64,000 nucleotides of DNA, from assembly GCA_947175545.1 (NCBI GenBank), contig CAMWNI010000002.1, positions 62,001-126,000 on the forward strand, read 5' to 3'. The stretch is from an uncultured Porphyromonadaceae bacterium. GTDB taxonomy: Bacteria > Bacteroidota > Bacteroidia > Bacteroidales > Muribaculaceae. Shown in pieces: positions 54,173-63,804 of the stretch. Made by a program: the position numbers and the translations under genes. Position 1 is the first letter of the stretch, and every line of letters starts with the position of its first letter. The notes beneath the pieces were generated by a model. The model saw nothing but the letters and a program-made list of their open reading frames with translations. It made no database searches and was not told the DNA's origin.

Positions 54173-55744
54173 ATGACCTACAAGTATGATTATCTGGTAA
54201 TCGGCTCCGGCATTGCCGGAATGAGTTTCGCACTTAAAGTCGCCGATTCATCAAAAGTAGCCATTGTCTGCAAATCTACGCTCGACGAAGCAAACACGGC
54301 CCTTGCCCAGGGAGGCATCGCCTCTGTGACAAATCTGGAGGTCGATGACTTCACCAAGCACATTGAAGACACCATGATTGCCGGCGACTGGCTGAGCAAT
54401 CCTGAGGCGGTTGAGAAAGTCGTTATGAATGCGCCGTCACAGATTCAGGAACTTCTCCGTTGGGGAGTGGACTTTGACCGCCAAGAAGACGGAACGTTTG
54501 ATCTTCACAGAGAAGGCGGCCACAGTGAATTTCGTATTCTCCATCACGCCGACAACACCGGCTATGAAATCCAGCAGCGCCTGATTGAGCAGATTCGCAA
54601 GCATCCGAACATAGACATTTTCGAGAATCATTTTGCAATCGAGATTATCACGCAACATCATCTCGGCAAAATCGTAACACGCCGCACTCCGGAGATTACC
54701 TGCTACGGAGCATACGTTCTCAACCCTGCTAACGACCGTGTTGACAAGTTTCTGAGCAAGGTGACACTGATGGCCACAGGAGGCGTCGGTGCCGTTTATC
54801 AGACAACAACAAATCCGCTGGTCGCTACCGGCGACGGAATCGCAATGGTTTACCGGGCAAAAGGAACAGTCAAGGATATGGAATTCATTCAGTTCCACCC
54901 GACCGCACTCTATAATCCCGGTGACCGGCCAAATTTCCTGATTACGGAAGCGATGCGAGGCTATGGCGCCGTGCTTCGCAACCTGAAGGGAGAGGAATTC
55001 ATGCACAAGTATGACCCGAGACTCTCGCTTGCGCCGCGTGACATCGTTGCACGGGCCATTGACTCGGAAATGAAGCTCAACGGTGATGACCATGTCTACC
55101 TCGACGTCACCCATAAAGACCCGGAGGAGACCAAGAAGCATTTTCCGAACATCTATCGCCACTGTCTTGATCTCGGCATTGATATAACCAAGGACTATAT
55201 TCCGGTAGCTCCGGCCGCTCACTATCTCTGTGGAGGCATTCAGGTTGATGGAAACGGCGAGTCGAGCATCAGGCGGCTCTATGCCGTTGGCGAATGTAGC
55301 TGCACGGGGCTGCACGGTGGCAACCGCCTTGCCTCAAATTCGCTGATTGAAGCGGTTGTCTACGCTGATGCTGCCGCTCGCCATGCTATGGAACAGCTAC
55401 CTCACATTCCGCTGCGCGACGACGTTCCGGACTGGAACGACGATGGAACGCAACACCCGGAGGAAATGGTCCTGATTACACAAAGCATCAAGGAAGTCAA
55501 CCAAATTATGGCCACTTACGTTGGTATAGTCAGAAGTAACCTTCGTCTTGACCGCGCCTGGAACCGACTTGACATTCTTTACGAAGAGACTGAAAAACTA
55601 TTCAAGAGTTCGAGAGCCTCCCGGGCAATCTGCGAGCTGAGGAATATTATCAACGTCGGCTACCTGATTATGCGTCAGGCAAAGGAGCGGAAAGAGTCAC
55701 GCGGGTTACATTACACGATTGACTATCCTCCAAAAAAGAAATGA
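54173..55744 (+). CDS. nadB: L-aspartate oxidase
   Basis: The 523-residue FAD enzyme oxidises aspartate to iminoaspartate, the first step of de novo NAD synthesis. The FAD-binding motif is VIGSGIAGMSFAL, followed by ANTALAQGGIASV, the active-site HREGGHSEFRILH, QFHPTALY and GLHGGNRLASNSLIEAVVY. In anaerobes of this kind fumarate may replace oxygen as acceptor. nadA and nadC are not in the window. It overlaps the DUF4294 gene by 4 bases. Confidence 0.96.
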   Translation: MTYKYDYLVIGSGIAGMSFALKVADSSKVAIVCKSTLDEANTALAQGGIASVTNLEVDDFTKHIEDTMIAGDWLSNPEAVEKVVMNAPSQIQELLRWGVDFDRQEDGTFDLHREGGHSEFRILHHADNTGYEIQQRLIEQIRKHPNIDIFENHFAIEIITQHHLGKIVTRRTPEITCYGAYVLNPANDRVDKFLSKVTLMATGGVGAVYQTTTNPLVATGDGIAMVYRAKGTVKDMEFIQFHPTALYNPGDRPNFLITEAMRGYGAVLRNLKGEEFMHKYDPRLSLAPRDIVARAIDSEMKLNGDDHVYLDVTHKDPEETKKHFPNIYRHCLDLGIDITKDYIPVAPAAHYLCGGIQVDGNGESSIRRLYAVGECSCTGLHGGNRLASNSLIEAVVYADAAARHAMEQLPHIPLRDDVPDWNDDGTQHPEEMVLITQSIKEVNQIMATYVGIVRSNLRLDRAWNRLDILYEETEKLFKSSRASRAICELRNIINVGYLIMRQAKERKESRGLHYTIDYPPKKK

Positions 55745-56370
55745 AACTGAAGACCGTTATCAGGACAATAATATTGACAGTTTTCGCCGCCAATTCCCTC
55801 AACTGTATGGCACAGGAAAGGGAGTTGGCGGTGAAGCCGCGTTATGTGCAAGGACAATATTCTGAAATTGACGAGGCAACCGGCGACACAATCTATCATA
55901 TTATTTTCAAGAACCTGACGGTTTTTCCAGAACATAAATTCAATAACAAGAAAGAGGAGGAGTTTTATTGGCGCACGGTTCGCGACGTCAAGAAGGCACT
56001 CCCTTACGCAAAACTGATTTGCCGCACACTGACGGAAACCTACGAGTATATTGAAACGCTCCCTGACACAAAAGCTCGTGAGAAGCACCTGAACGATATG
56101 GAAAAGGAGGTCTTCAACCAATACAAACCGGAGCTGAAGAAGTTCACTCGCACTCAGGCGCGCGTTCTGGTCAAACTGATACAGCGCGAAACAAACCAGA
56201 GCAGCTATGAGATTATCAAGGCGTTTCTCGGTTCGTTCAGGGCCGGATTCTGGCAAGCGTTCGGAAAGATGTTCGGCGTAAGCCTAAAAGGGCAGTATCG
56301 GCCCGAGACGGATGACAAGGATGCAATAATTGAGCGCATCTGCATCGAAGTAGAACAAGGCACTTTATGA
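55741..56370 (+). CDS. DUF4294 family protein
   Basis: The 209-residue product has a signal peptide (residues about 1-24, ending NCMAQ) and the DUF4294 domain, with NNKKEEEFYWRTVRDVKKALPYAKL and the TRTQARVLVKLIQRET segment. It is basic, mostly helical and exported. The family occurs in Bacteroidota and has no known function. It overlaps nadB and the MATE gene by 4 bases each. Confidence 0.82.
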   Translation: MKLKTVIRTIILTVFAANSLNCMAQERELAVKPRYVQGQYSEIDEATGDTIYHIIFKNLTVFPEHKFNNKKEEEFYWRTVRDVKKALPYAKLICRTLTETYEYIETLPDTKAREKHLNDMEKEVFNQYKPELKKFTRTQARVLVKLIQRETNQSSYEIIKAFLGSFRAGFWQAFGKMFGVSLKGQYRPETDDKDAIIERICIEVEQGTL

Positions 56371-57686
56371 TAGGTTACATTCAAGAGTTCAAACATATAA
56401 TTAAACTCGGTCTGCCCATTATAGCCGGGCAGGCCGGAATGATTATCGTCGCGTTCGTCGATAACATCATGGTCGGACAGTATTCGACCGAGGCTCTTGC
56501 GTCAGCCTCATTCGTCAACAACGTCTTTAACATGGCAATGATGACTTGTCTCGGTTTCACATACGGTCTGACTCCACTTGTCGGAGCGCTGTTCAGTACG
56601 GGAAAGACAAGAAAAATCGGCGAACTCATGAGAAACGGAATCATCCTGAATCTGTTCTATTCAATGATTATCTGCGCCGTGATGGGCGTACTTTATTTCA
56701 ACATTGACCGCATTGGCCAACCGGAGGAACTCCTGCCGCTGATCAGACCATATTATCTGCTGGTACTTTCCGGCATAATTCCCGTATGTATATTTAATGC
56801 GCTGTCGCAGTGCAGCTACGGCATGTGCAACACTCAGGTGCCGATGTGGATTATCCTCGGGGGCAACCTAATCAACATTTTCGGCAACTGGATTCTGATT
56901 TACGGAAACTGGGGATTTCCGGAACTCGGACTGAGCGGCGCCGGCATCTCTACACTGTTTTCCCGCCTTGTCTGTGCGTTTGCAATTATTGCTTACTTTA
57001 TACTCTCCAAATCCACACGTCAGGTCCGCTTCGGTCTTGTCAAGTCTGAAACAAGCCGGAAGGAGGTACGTAAAATCGGCGAGACGTCCTTCCCTATTTC
57101 CATGCAACTGCTGTTCGAAACGGCTGCCTTTTCAGGTGCGGCGGTGATGGCCGGATGGCTTGGAAAAGTTGAGCTTGCCGCCTTCCAGGTAATGGTCACC
57201 GTCGGCACTCTCGGTTTCTGTTTCTATTATAGTCTCGGCTCGGCCACATCCGTACTGGTTGCAAACGCGGCCGGGCGTAACGATTATAGGGGCATGCGCC
57301 GCGTAGGCTTCGCCGGCTATTACCTGATACTGATTATGGCCTTAGTCGCATCATTATCGTTCATATTTTTCGGGCGCCAGCTGATTGGGTTATTCACTCA
57401 CGACGCTGTTGTTGCGGCGGCTTGTCTCAGCCTGATTCCACCAATGGTCGTCTACCAGCTTGCCGATGCAACCCAGGTTAATTTTGCAAATTCGCTCAGA
57501 GGCACCTCAAAAGTTATGTCAATGCTATGGATTGCGCTTTTCAGCTACATAATTGTCGGCCTTCCGACAACATTCATGCTGAGACACTCGATTCAGTCCA
57601 TTTTTTATAGTTTTTCGGCCTCATTATTTGTCGCCGCTGCATTATTCTTATATTTCTTTCTAAAACATACCCGTGAAACCAAATAA
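56367..57686 (+). CDS. MATE family efflux transporter
   Basis: The 439-residue protein has 12 predicted membrane segments in two similar halves. VAFVDNIMVGQYSTEALASASFVNNVF and the FGNWILIYGNWGFPELGLSGAGISTLFSR stretch are typical of the MATE fold and are described here only by short pieces. It would export cationic drugs or metabolites using sodium or proton gradients. It overlaps its neighbours by 4 bases upstream and 14 bases downstream. Confidence 0.93.
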   Translation: MIGYIQEFKHIIKLGLPIIAGQAGMIIVAFVDNIMVGQYSTEALASASFVNNVFNMAMMTCLGFTYGLTPLVGALFSTGKTRKIGELMRNGIILNLFYSMIICAVMGVLYFNIDRIGQPEELLPLIRPYYLLVLSGIIPVCIFNALSQCSYGMCNTQVPMWIILGGNLINIFGNWILIYGNWGFPELGLSGAGISTLFSRLVCAFAIIAYFILSKSTRQVRFGLVKSETSRKEVRKIGETSFPISMQLLFETAAFSGAAVMAGWLGKVELAAFQVMVTVGTLGFCFYYSLGSATSVLVANAAGRNDYRGMRRVGFAGYYLILIMALVASLSFIFFGRQLIGLFTHDAVVAAACLSLIPPMVVYQLADATQVNFANSLRGTSKVMSMLWIALFSYIIVGLPTTFMLRHSIQSIFYSFSASLFVAAALFLYFFLKHTRETK

Positions 57687-59655
57687 CTATATACCGGCCC
57701 TGACAGTCGGAGGACTACTGTTGGCTGCATGTGCAAGTATTGGCCATCCCGATGGAGGACCGCGCGACACAGAACCACCCGTCTTTGTGCGGTCAACACC
57801 CCAGCCCGGCGCAACAAACGTAAATACGCAGAAAATCTCTATTTACTTCGACGAAAACGTGCAGCTGACTGATCCCGGAACGAAGATTGCCATTTCGCCG
57901 GCCCAGAGCCAGCAGCCATCAATCAGTTCGAACGGGAAGCACGTTTCAATTGAGCTGAAAGACACGCTTGTACCCAACACCACTTACACGATTGACTTCT
58001 CAGACGCCGTTTCAGACCTGAACGAGGGCAATCCGATGGAAGGCTTTGCCTTATCGTTCTCAACCGGCAGTTACGTTGATTCACTTTCGATTTCAGGAAT
58101 GGTTCTCGAAGCAAGCAATCTGGAACCGGCCCAAGGCATGTTAGTCGGCGTTTATGCAACCGATGCGGATTCAGCCATCACCACTCTGCCTTTCGACCGA
58201 ATTTCCCGCACCGACCAGTATGGCCGCTTCTCGGTGCGAAATCTCGCTCCGGGAAGTTATCAGCTATTCGCGGTCAATGACGTCAATCGCGATTATCATT
58301 GGGACCGGTCTGAAGATATTGCCTTCTATGGTGAGCTGATTACTCCATCAATTGCCACCCGAATTGTGACCGACACTCTCAAGACGGACGACGGTCTTGA
58401 CTCTGTAGCGCAACGTACGGTCCGCGACTTTCTACCCAACAACATTCTGTTGACATGGTTTAACGAAAACTACCGTCCGCAGTATCTGAAGAACTACAAT
58501 CGCAATGACCGCCGGATTATCTCGCTTGAGATGAACGCCCCGGTCGATTCATTGCCGGAGCTGACAATCACAGCCATGGGCAGCAGAAATCTGCGCCTGC
58601 CGTTGAGCGAGGTTTCTTTGCTGAGCCGGTCTGAGGGCGGAGACACTCTGAATTACTGGCTGACCGACTCGGCCGTCATAGCCTCAGACTCTTTGCTGAT
58701 TGAAACCAGATACAGGCGCGTGGACTCTCTGGACAACATTGTCTGGAAAACCGACTCCCTGAAATTCAACGTCAAGGGGAAACGCACCGGGAAGAAAGAA
58801 GCGACGAAAATTCCAACCCTCCAGGAAAAAATCGACTCAATAATCGCCCTGAGCGACACGATTCCCATTGACACCTTCGCTCTGATGCAACCGTCAATGT
58901 TCCTGAATATTTCCGCGTCGACCACAACACAGGACCTTAACCGCCCGTTCCTTTTTTCAACCGAACGACCCTACTCGACCATCAACTTCGACGCAATCCG
59001 GCTGGAAATGAAGCCTGACACGGTTTGGATTCCTGTCGAAGATGCTCCTAAGGTCGTTCCGGCGGATTCAACATGGCAGAAAAATCTGAAACTGGATTAC
59101 CGCTGGACTCCGGGAATGAAGTATCGCCTGCAAATTGACTCGATTGCCGTTTCGGACCCATATGGCACCTACAACCGGCCGACATCCCTGGAGTTCCAGA
59201 CGCGCGAGACCGAAGATTACTCTAATGTCCTGTTCAACATCTCCGGAATTCCGGACAATGAGGACGCCTACGTACAGATACTTAATGCGAATGATGTGCC
59301 GGTTGCAACATCTAAAGTCATAAACGGACAAGCAAACCTGAATTTCCTGTTGCCGGGGTCTTATTATGCCCGTCTCTTCATTGACTCGGACCATAGCGGA
59401 AACTATACAACAGGCAGCCTGACCGAACAGCGCCAGCCGGAGGATGTTTACTATTTCCAGAAGAAACTGAACCTGAAGAAGAACTGGGATCGTTCGGAAA
59501 GCTGGGACATCCAGGCGGTTGCTCCTGACCTTCAGAAACCCAACGACATAAAAAAGAACAAACCAAAACCGAAACCCGGCGAGATTGAGGAAGTCAAGAA
59601 CGATGAGGACGATGAGTTCGACGACGGTTTTGGCAAAAACTACTTCTCAAGATGA
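57673..59655 (+). CDS. Ig-like domain lipoprotein
   Basis: The 660-residue product starts at GTG, overlapping the MATE stop by 14 bases. The lipoprotein signal ends in LLLAAC (C20) and is followed by ASIGHPDGGPRDTEPP. The first ~100 residues after it form an SbsA-type Ig-like domain (STPQPGATNVNTQKISIYFD). A carboxypeptidase-regulatory-like (SD-repeat/CarboxypepD-like) segment follows around 130-225 (ISRTDQYGRFSVRNLAPGSY). The end is strongly charged (KNKPKPKPGE and DEDDEFDDGF). Relatives are widespread in Bacteroidota without known function. It overlaps the next gene by 4 bases. Confidence 0.82.
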   Translation: MKPNNYIPALTVGGLLLAACASIGHPDGGPRDTEPPVFVRSTPQPGATNVNTQKISIYFDENVQLTDPGTKIAISPAQSQQPSISSNGKHVSIELKDTLVPNTTYTIDFSDAVSDLNEGNPMEGFALSFSTGSYVDSLSISGMVLEASNLEPAQGMLVGVYATDADSAITTLPFDRISRTDQYGRFSVRNLAPGSYQLFAVNDVNRDYHWDRSEDIAFYGELITPSIATRIVTDTLKTDDGLDSVAQRTVRDFLPNNILLTWFNENYRPQYLKNYNRNDRRIISLEMNAPVDSLPELTITAMGSRNLRLPLSEVSLLSRSEGGDTLNYWLTDSAVIASDSLLIETRYRRVDSLDNIVWKTDSLKFNVKGKRTGKKEATKIPTLQEKIDSIIALSDTIPIDTFALMQPSMFLNISASTTTQDLNRPFLFSTERPYSTINFDAIRLEMKPDTVWIPVEDAPKVVPADSTWQKNLKLDYRWTPGMKYRLQIDSIAVSDPYGTYNRPTSLEFQTRETEDYSNVLFNISGIPDNEDAYVQILNANDVPVATSKVINGQANLNFLLPGSYYARLFIDSDHSGNYTTGSLTEQRQPEDVYYFQKKLNLKKNWDRSESWDIQAVAPDLQKPNDIKKNKPKPKPGEIEEVKNDEDDEFDDGFGKNYFSR

Positions 59656-60806
59656 TTGCATTTGACTATTTCAGCCCGACCGAATACGTTTTCGGACCTG
59701 ACGCGGAAAACCGCGCCGGAGAATTGACCGCATCTAAACTCGGCAAGAGAGTACTGATTGTCTATGGTAAAGGGTCGGCCGAACGCTCCGGACTGCTTGG
59801 CCGCGTGCGGCGATCGCTGACCGAATCAGGCATTGAATTTGAGGAACTCGGCGGTGTTGAGCCAAACCCCACTGACCGTCTGGTCTACCGGGGAATTGAC
59901 CTATGCAGGCAAAAGAAGATTTCAGGCCTTCTGGCTGTTGGCGGAGGATCGGCAATTGATACGGCCAAGGCTATTGCAGGCGGTGTGCCTTATGCCGGTG
60001 ACTTTTGGGATTTCTGGGCCGGAAAGGCCGTGATGACCGAGGCTCTGCCGGTTGGTGTCATTCTGACAATTGCGGCAGCCGGCAGCGAAGGAAGCGGTAA
60101 TTCAGTAATTACAAAAACCGAGGGAGAGATTAAAATTTCGCTCCGGACCACGATTCTCCGCCCCAAGTTCGCACTGCTGAATCCGGCGCTGACCGAGACC
60201 TTACCTCCCTTCCAGACCGCATGCGGCATAACGGATATGATGGCCCACATTATGGAACGCTATTTCAGTAACACTCCCGACTGCGAGGTGACGGACCGCA
60301 TGTGTGAAGGCCTGCTCACGGCCATTATCGCAGAAGCGCCAAAAGTAATGTCCGAGCCGGAAAACTATCAGGCCCGTGCCAACATAATGTGGGCAGGCAC
60401 GTTGGCCCATAACGGAATCTGCGGAACAGGGCGACAGGAAGAGTGGACCTGCCACGCAATCGAGCATGAAATTTCAGCCCTTTACGGCGTTGCCCATGGG
60501 GCCGGTCTGGCTATTGTTTTCCCCGCCTGGATGGAATATGTCAGCCAATTCAACTCAGCCAAGATCATTCAGTTCGGCAAGCGCATTTTCAACGTTGACT
60601 CAGCCCCGGAGGCAATTGCGCATCTGCGTGGATTCTATCGTTCAATCGGCATGCCGCTGAACTTTCATGAACTTGGAGTTGATAGCCCGGACATATGTCT
60701 CATGAATGAAAAACTGCACCGGGCCAAGGGTGCAGTCATTGGTAATTATGTGCCGCTCGACAACGTAGCGACGGCCAAGATTTATGAGTTGATGAGCTTG
60801 TCATAA
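59652..60806 (+). CDS. iron-containing alcohol dehydrogenase
   Basis: The 384-residue enzyme belongs to the group III/butanol-dehydrogenase-like family. GGGSAIDTAKAIAGG is the NAD(P)-binding turn, and metal ligands lie in TDMMAHIMERYF and EHEISALYGVAHGAGLAIVFPAW. It is probably NADPH-linked and reduces an aldehyde, but the substrate is unknown. It is the last gene of the plus run and its 3' end overlaps the convergent exonuclease gene by 25 bases. Confidence 0.92.
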   Translation: MIAFDYFSPTEYVFGPDAENRAGELTASKLGKRVLIVYGKGSAERSGLLGRVRRSLTESGIEFEELGGVEPNPTDRLVYRGIDLCRQKKISGLLAVGGGSAIDTAKAIAGGVPYAGDFWDFWAGKAVMTEALPVGVILTIAAAGSEGSGNSVITKTEGEIKISLRTTILRPKFALLNPALTETLPPFQTACGITDMMAHIMERYFSNTPDCEVTDRMCEGLLTAIIAEAPKVMSEPENYQARANIMWAGTLAHNGICGTGRQEEWTCHAIEHEISALYGVAHGAGLAIVFPAWMEYVSQFNSAKIIQFGKRIFNVDSAPEAIAHLRGFYRSIGMPLNFHELGVDSPDICLMNEKLHRAKGAVIGNYVPLDNVATAKIYELMSLS

Positions 60807-61366
60807 ATCCTCAGACAGGCCCACGCATCCAGTGCAGCATAGCGCTGTTGAGCTTCTGTCAGTTCAACGGCTTCCCAATTGGTCAGGCGCTGACCTTTCG
60901 ATATACGCTTTCCGAACAGGATGGCGTATATTTTTGTAAGGCTCGCCTCGCCGATTCCGTGTGTCTTGACCATATGTTGCAGTTCAATGAATCCTTTCGG
61001 GCTGACCTCGGCAAGACGGTTGAGAGAAGTGAAGTCATCCTTCGTCGAAAGTCCGATTTTCTTAACTTTTTCGCTTTCAAGAAACTCCTTAAGAAGAGGA
61101 AAAATTCCAAGGCGGTTAAGCCTGATAAGGAAACATGTGTCAGATGTTGACAGCTGGATGAGCGCCACCTTATGAAGCTGGCCTTTTTTGAATGAGGGGC
61201 GCGTCTCCGTATCGAACCCGACAACCGGTTGTTCCATCAGATAGCGCATAGCCTTCAGAGCGGTCGACTCAGTCTGGACAAGTACAATCCGCCCCTTGAA
61301 CTCCTCGGCATCAAGCCGGGCAAGGTCCTCCTTGGATATAGTCTGCAATTGTGTATTCTGTTCCAT
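60782..61366 (-). CDS. 3'-5' exonuclease domain protein (RNase D-like, DEDDy)
   Basis: The 194-residue protein has the DEDDy exonuclease motifs: VGFDTETRPSF, a middle acidic region around STKDDFTSL, and YAALDAWACLRIYDKL. This is the isolated domain without HRDC, as in small RNase D-like or Werner-type exonucleases. It may trim RNA or DNA. It abuts the O-methyltransferase gene with no gap and overlaps the alcohol dehydrogenase gene at the 3' ends. Confidence 0.88.
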   Translation of the reverse strand: MEQNTQLQTISKEDLARLDAEEFKGRIVLVQTESTALKAMRYLMEQPVVGFDTETRPSFKKGQLHKVALIQLSTSDTCFLIRLNRLGIFPLLKEFLESEKVKKIGLSTKDDFTSLNRLAEVSPKGFIELQHMVKTHGIGEASLTKIYAILFGKRISKGQRLTNWEAVELTEAQQRYAALDAWACLRIYDKLINS

Positions 61367-61996
61367 TTATTCAGATACTCTCATTAGGGTCATACCATCA
61401 CGCAAAGGCAGTATGACGGGATGGAGACGGGCGGACATACTCGCCACAAAATCGTTGAAACTCCGGATACCCTCGGTCTGAGCGTCATGTTCGGTCTCGT
61501 CAGTCAGTTTGCCTCCCCAGAGGGTATTGTCGGCAAGGATGAACGCTCCCGGTTTCAATTTCGGCAGAAGAAGCTCAAGATAACGGACATATTCGCGTTT
61601 GTTCGCGTCAATAAACACGAAATCCCACTCTTCGTCAATCTGCCCGATCATTTCCGACGCATCGCCTATGTGAAGCACGATTCTCGGGTCATGGAGTTCG
61701 AAGAGCGCCTTCAAGTCCTCTTCGTCTTCATCGTTATGCTCGACCGTGTGGAGCATACCGCCCTCGGCCAGACCCTCGGCCAGACACAAGGCCGAATAGC
61801 CCGTAAAAGTGCCAAGCTCAAGAATCCTGCGAGGGCGCACCATGTTGCTCAACATCGAAAGCAGGCGGCCCTGAAGATGGCCCGAACACTGACGCGAGTA
61901 CAGATGATAGAGCTGAGTGCGGCGGTTAAGCCGGCTCAGATGGTCAGGCTCCGGCTCTATATGGTTGAGAATGTATTCCTCCAGTTCCGGGTTCAC
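61367..61996 (-). CDS. class I SAM-dependent O-methyltransferase
   Basis: The 209-residue protein has the SAM site ILELGTFTGYSALCLAEGL, VEHNDEDEE and the metal-type FVFIDANKREYVRYLELLLPKLKPG, then ILADNTLWGGKL. This is the catechol/caffeoyl-CoA O-methyltransferase-like family. The substrate cannot be told. It overlaps aroQ by 4 bases and abuts the exonuclease gene. Confidence 0.9.
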   Translation of the reverse strand: MNPELEEYILNHIEPEPDHLSRLNRRTQLYHLYSRQCSGHLQGRLLSMLSNMVRPRRILELGTFTGYSALCLAEGLAEGGMLHTVEHNDEDEEDLKALFELHDPRIVLHIGDASEMIGQIDEEWDFVFIDANKREYVRYLELLLPKLKPGAFILADNTLWGGKLTDETEHDAQTEGIRSFNDFVASMSARLHPVILPLRDGMTLMRVSE

Positions 61997-62415
61997 GCGC
62001 CGAGAAGGGCCTCCACTCCCAGTCTGTAACTGTCAAGACCGAATCCGGCAATCACTCCGCGACAAACTCCGCTTATCAGCGAACGGTGGCGAATTTCCTC
62101 GCGCGCGTGTATGTTAGAAATATGCACTTCGACAACCGGAAGATCAATGGCTGCGATTGCGTCGGCAATTGCCAACGAAGTGTGAGTGTACGCTCCTGCA
62201 TTCAGGACAATTCCGGCATAATTGGCCGAGTCGAACCCGACGCTGTGCAATTTATCAATAATCGCACCTTCGTGGTTGCTCTGGAAATACTCAATGCTGT
62301 TGGTCGCGCCAAGCGATTCAAGGAACGATTCCATGGTTTCGGAGCCATATATTTCCGGCTCCCGCCTTCCAAGCAGGTTCAGATTCGGCCCGTTAATAAT
62401 CAATACTTTTTTCAT
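61993..62415 (-). CDS. aroQ: type II 3-dehydroquinate dehydratase
   Basis: The 140-residue enzyme converts 3-dehydroquinate to 3-dehydroshikimate in aromatic amino-acid synthesis. INGPNLNLLGRREPEIYG with the active-site Arg and Tyr, LNAGAYTHTSLAIADAI, and VEVHISNIHAREEIRHRS are diagnostic. Length is normal for the dodecameric family. It follows the glycosyltransferase gene by 1 base and overlaps the methyltransferase gene by 4. Confidence 0.96.
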   Translation of the reverse strand: MKKVLIINGPNLNLLGRREPEIYGSETMESFLESLGATNSIEYFQSNHEGAIIDKLHSVGFDSANYAGIVLNAGAYTHTSLAIADAIAAIDLPVVEVHISNIHAREEIRHRSLISGVCRGVIAGFGLDSYRLGVEALLGA

Positions 62416-62416
62416 G

Positions 62417-63133
62417 TCAGAGAGATGAAATTCCGTTAATAAGTTCTTCCGGCAAAGTTCCGGAAATAACCGGCAATCCGGCGCGGATTAACTCATGATA
62501 GACAACTTTTGACTCCGGATTGGCGGAAGTAATGACGCCGGCACAGCAGCCGTTCATCATTTCATAGACGTCTTCTCGCTCCCCGGTCCACTCAACGCGA
62601 CCTCGAAGCCAGGGTGTCTTAGCAAGATTCAACAGCGGACCGACAACCTTAGCCTCTCCCTCGCCAACAACTCTCAGAGTTACTTCAGGCGGAAGAGACT
62701 TCATTGCCTCAAGCAGCAGGCGCAGTCCGCAATCGGTCGTGATGTAACCAATCCAAAGCAACTTGTCGCCCTTGTCAACCGGAGGGACCTCCTCCGGCAG
62801 GACAATGTCAGCACTGCGGTCAATAATCTCAACAGGGAGTTTTGACAGGCCGACGGCCTGTCTGACTTTCGGAAGGAGCGAAACGGAGTGGACATGCACC
62901 GCAGCAGGGCGCACAATCCGCAGCATGCGGCTGAGATTCAGCGCACCGAACATTCCGCTCATGCTAAGCGGCCTGACGTCAGCAATGCCTGCCCGACGGA
63001 GTCGCAACTCTGCGCGCTCGCCGGCCTCTGTCAGAACAATGCCGCCAGAGCGGATTGCAGAGTTAAGCGCGGAAGTGGCGTCGCCACTCCAGCGCTTACC
63101 GGCAAAACAATGGAGGATAGTGTCTGCGCTCAT
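62417..63133 (-). CDS. short GT-B (GT4-like) glycosyltransferase
   Basis: The 238-residue protein resembles a GT4 C-terminal domain: [50 protein letters not shown], and [18 protein letters not shown] near the end. Family members usually have ~350-400 residues; the N-terminal domain here is shortened to about 110 residues. It may be a real short enzyme or a decayed one. It overlaps trmD by 4 bases. Confidence 0.72.
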   Translation of the reverse strand: MSADTILHCFAGKRWSGDATSALNSAIRSGGIVLTEAGERAELRLRRAGIADVRPLSMSGMFGALNLSRMLRIVRPAAVHVHSVSLLPKVRQAVGLSKLPVEIIDRSADIVLPEEVPPVDKGDKLLWIGYITTDCGLRLLLEAMKSLPPEVTLRVVGEGEAKVVGPLLNLAKTPWLRGRVEWTGEREDVYEMMNGCCAGVITSANPESKVVYHELIRAGLPVISGTLPEELINGISSL

Positions 63134-63804
63134 TTCAACAGGTCAGGCCGAAGGCGTCGGGTGCGTTCAATCGCCATTTCATGACGCCATTCGTCAATCT
63201 TGGCTTCATGGCCGGACAAGAGTATGTCAGGCACTTTCCATCCGTTATAGTCAGCCGGGCGTGTATAGACCGGGGGCGCGAGCAAATTGTCCTGAAATGA
63301 ATCGCTCAGAGCGCTCTGCTCGTCACCAATCACTCCGGGAACCAGTCGAACCATGGCGTCGGCAATCACGACGGCCGGAATCTCGCCGCCGGTCAGAACG
63401 TAATCGCCAATGGAAATTTCCTTGGTGACAAGGTGTTCGCGTATGCGCCAGTCAATACCTTTATAGTGGCCGCATAAAATTATGACATTCTCGAGCAGAG
63501 ACAGCGAATTGGCCATGGGCTGAGTCAGCATCTCTCCGTCTGGCGAAGTGAAAATCACCTCATCATAGTCGCGTTCGGCCTTGAGAGCGGCAATTGCGCG
63601 ATCAACCGGCTCAATCTGCATGACCATTCCCGCTTCGCCTCCAAAAGGATAGTCGTCGACCTTGCGATGCTTATTGGTTGAATAATCCCGAAGGTTGTGG
63701 ACGTGAAACTCAACCAGGCCTTTTGTCTGCGCACGCTTGAGTATGGAGCAGTTCAGAGGCGACTCCAACATCTCGGGCAGTACCGTCAGAATGTCAATTC
63801 GCAT
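63130..63804 (-). CDS. trmD: tRNA (guanine-N1-)-methyltransferase
   Basis: The 224-residue enzyme methylates G37 of tRNAs. SAM-binding trefoil-knot motifs are [26 protein letters not shown] and [29 protein letters not shown]-like [16 protein letters not shown] is also typical. The ATG shares one base with the metK stop. Confidence 0.96.
   Translation of the reverse strand: MRIDILTVLPEMLESPLNCSILKRAQTKGLVEFHVHNLRDYSTNKHRKVDDYPFGGEAGMVMQIEPVDRAIAALKAERDYDEVIFTSPDGEMLTQPMANSLSLLENVIILCGHYKGIDWRIREHLVTKEISIGDYVLTGGEIPAVVIADAMVRLVPGVIGDEQSALSDSFQDNLLAPPVYTRPADYNGWKVPDILLSGHEAKIDEWRHEMAIERTRRLRPDLLK

Noticed and set aside
54437-55315. Long minus-strand ORF (292 codons) opposite nadB
   Set aside because: It lies fully antisense to a clear L-aspartate oxidase, has no recognisable motif, and is rich in Cys and Val as expected for an antisense reading of a conserved gene.
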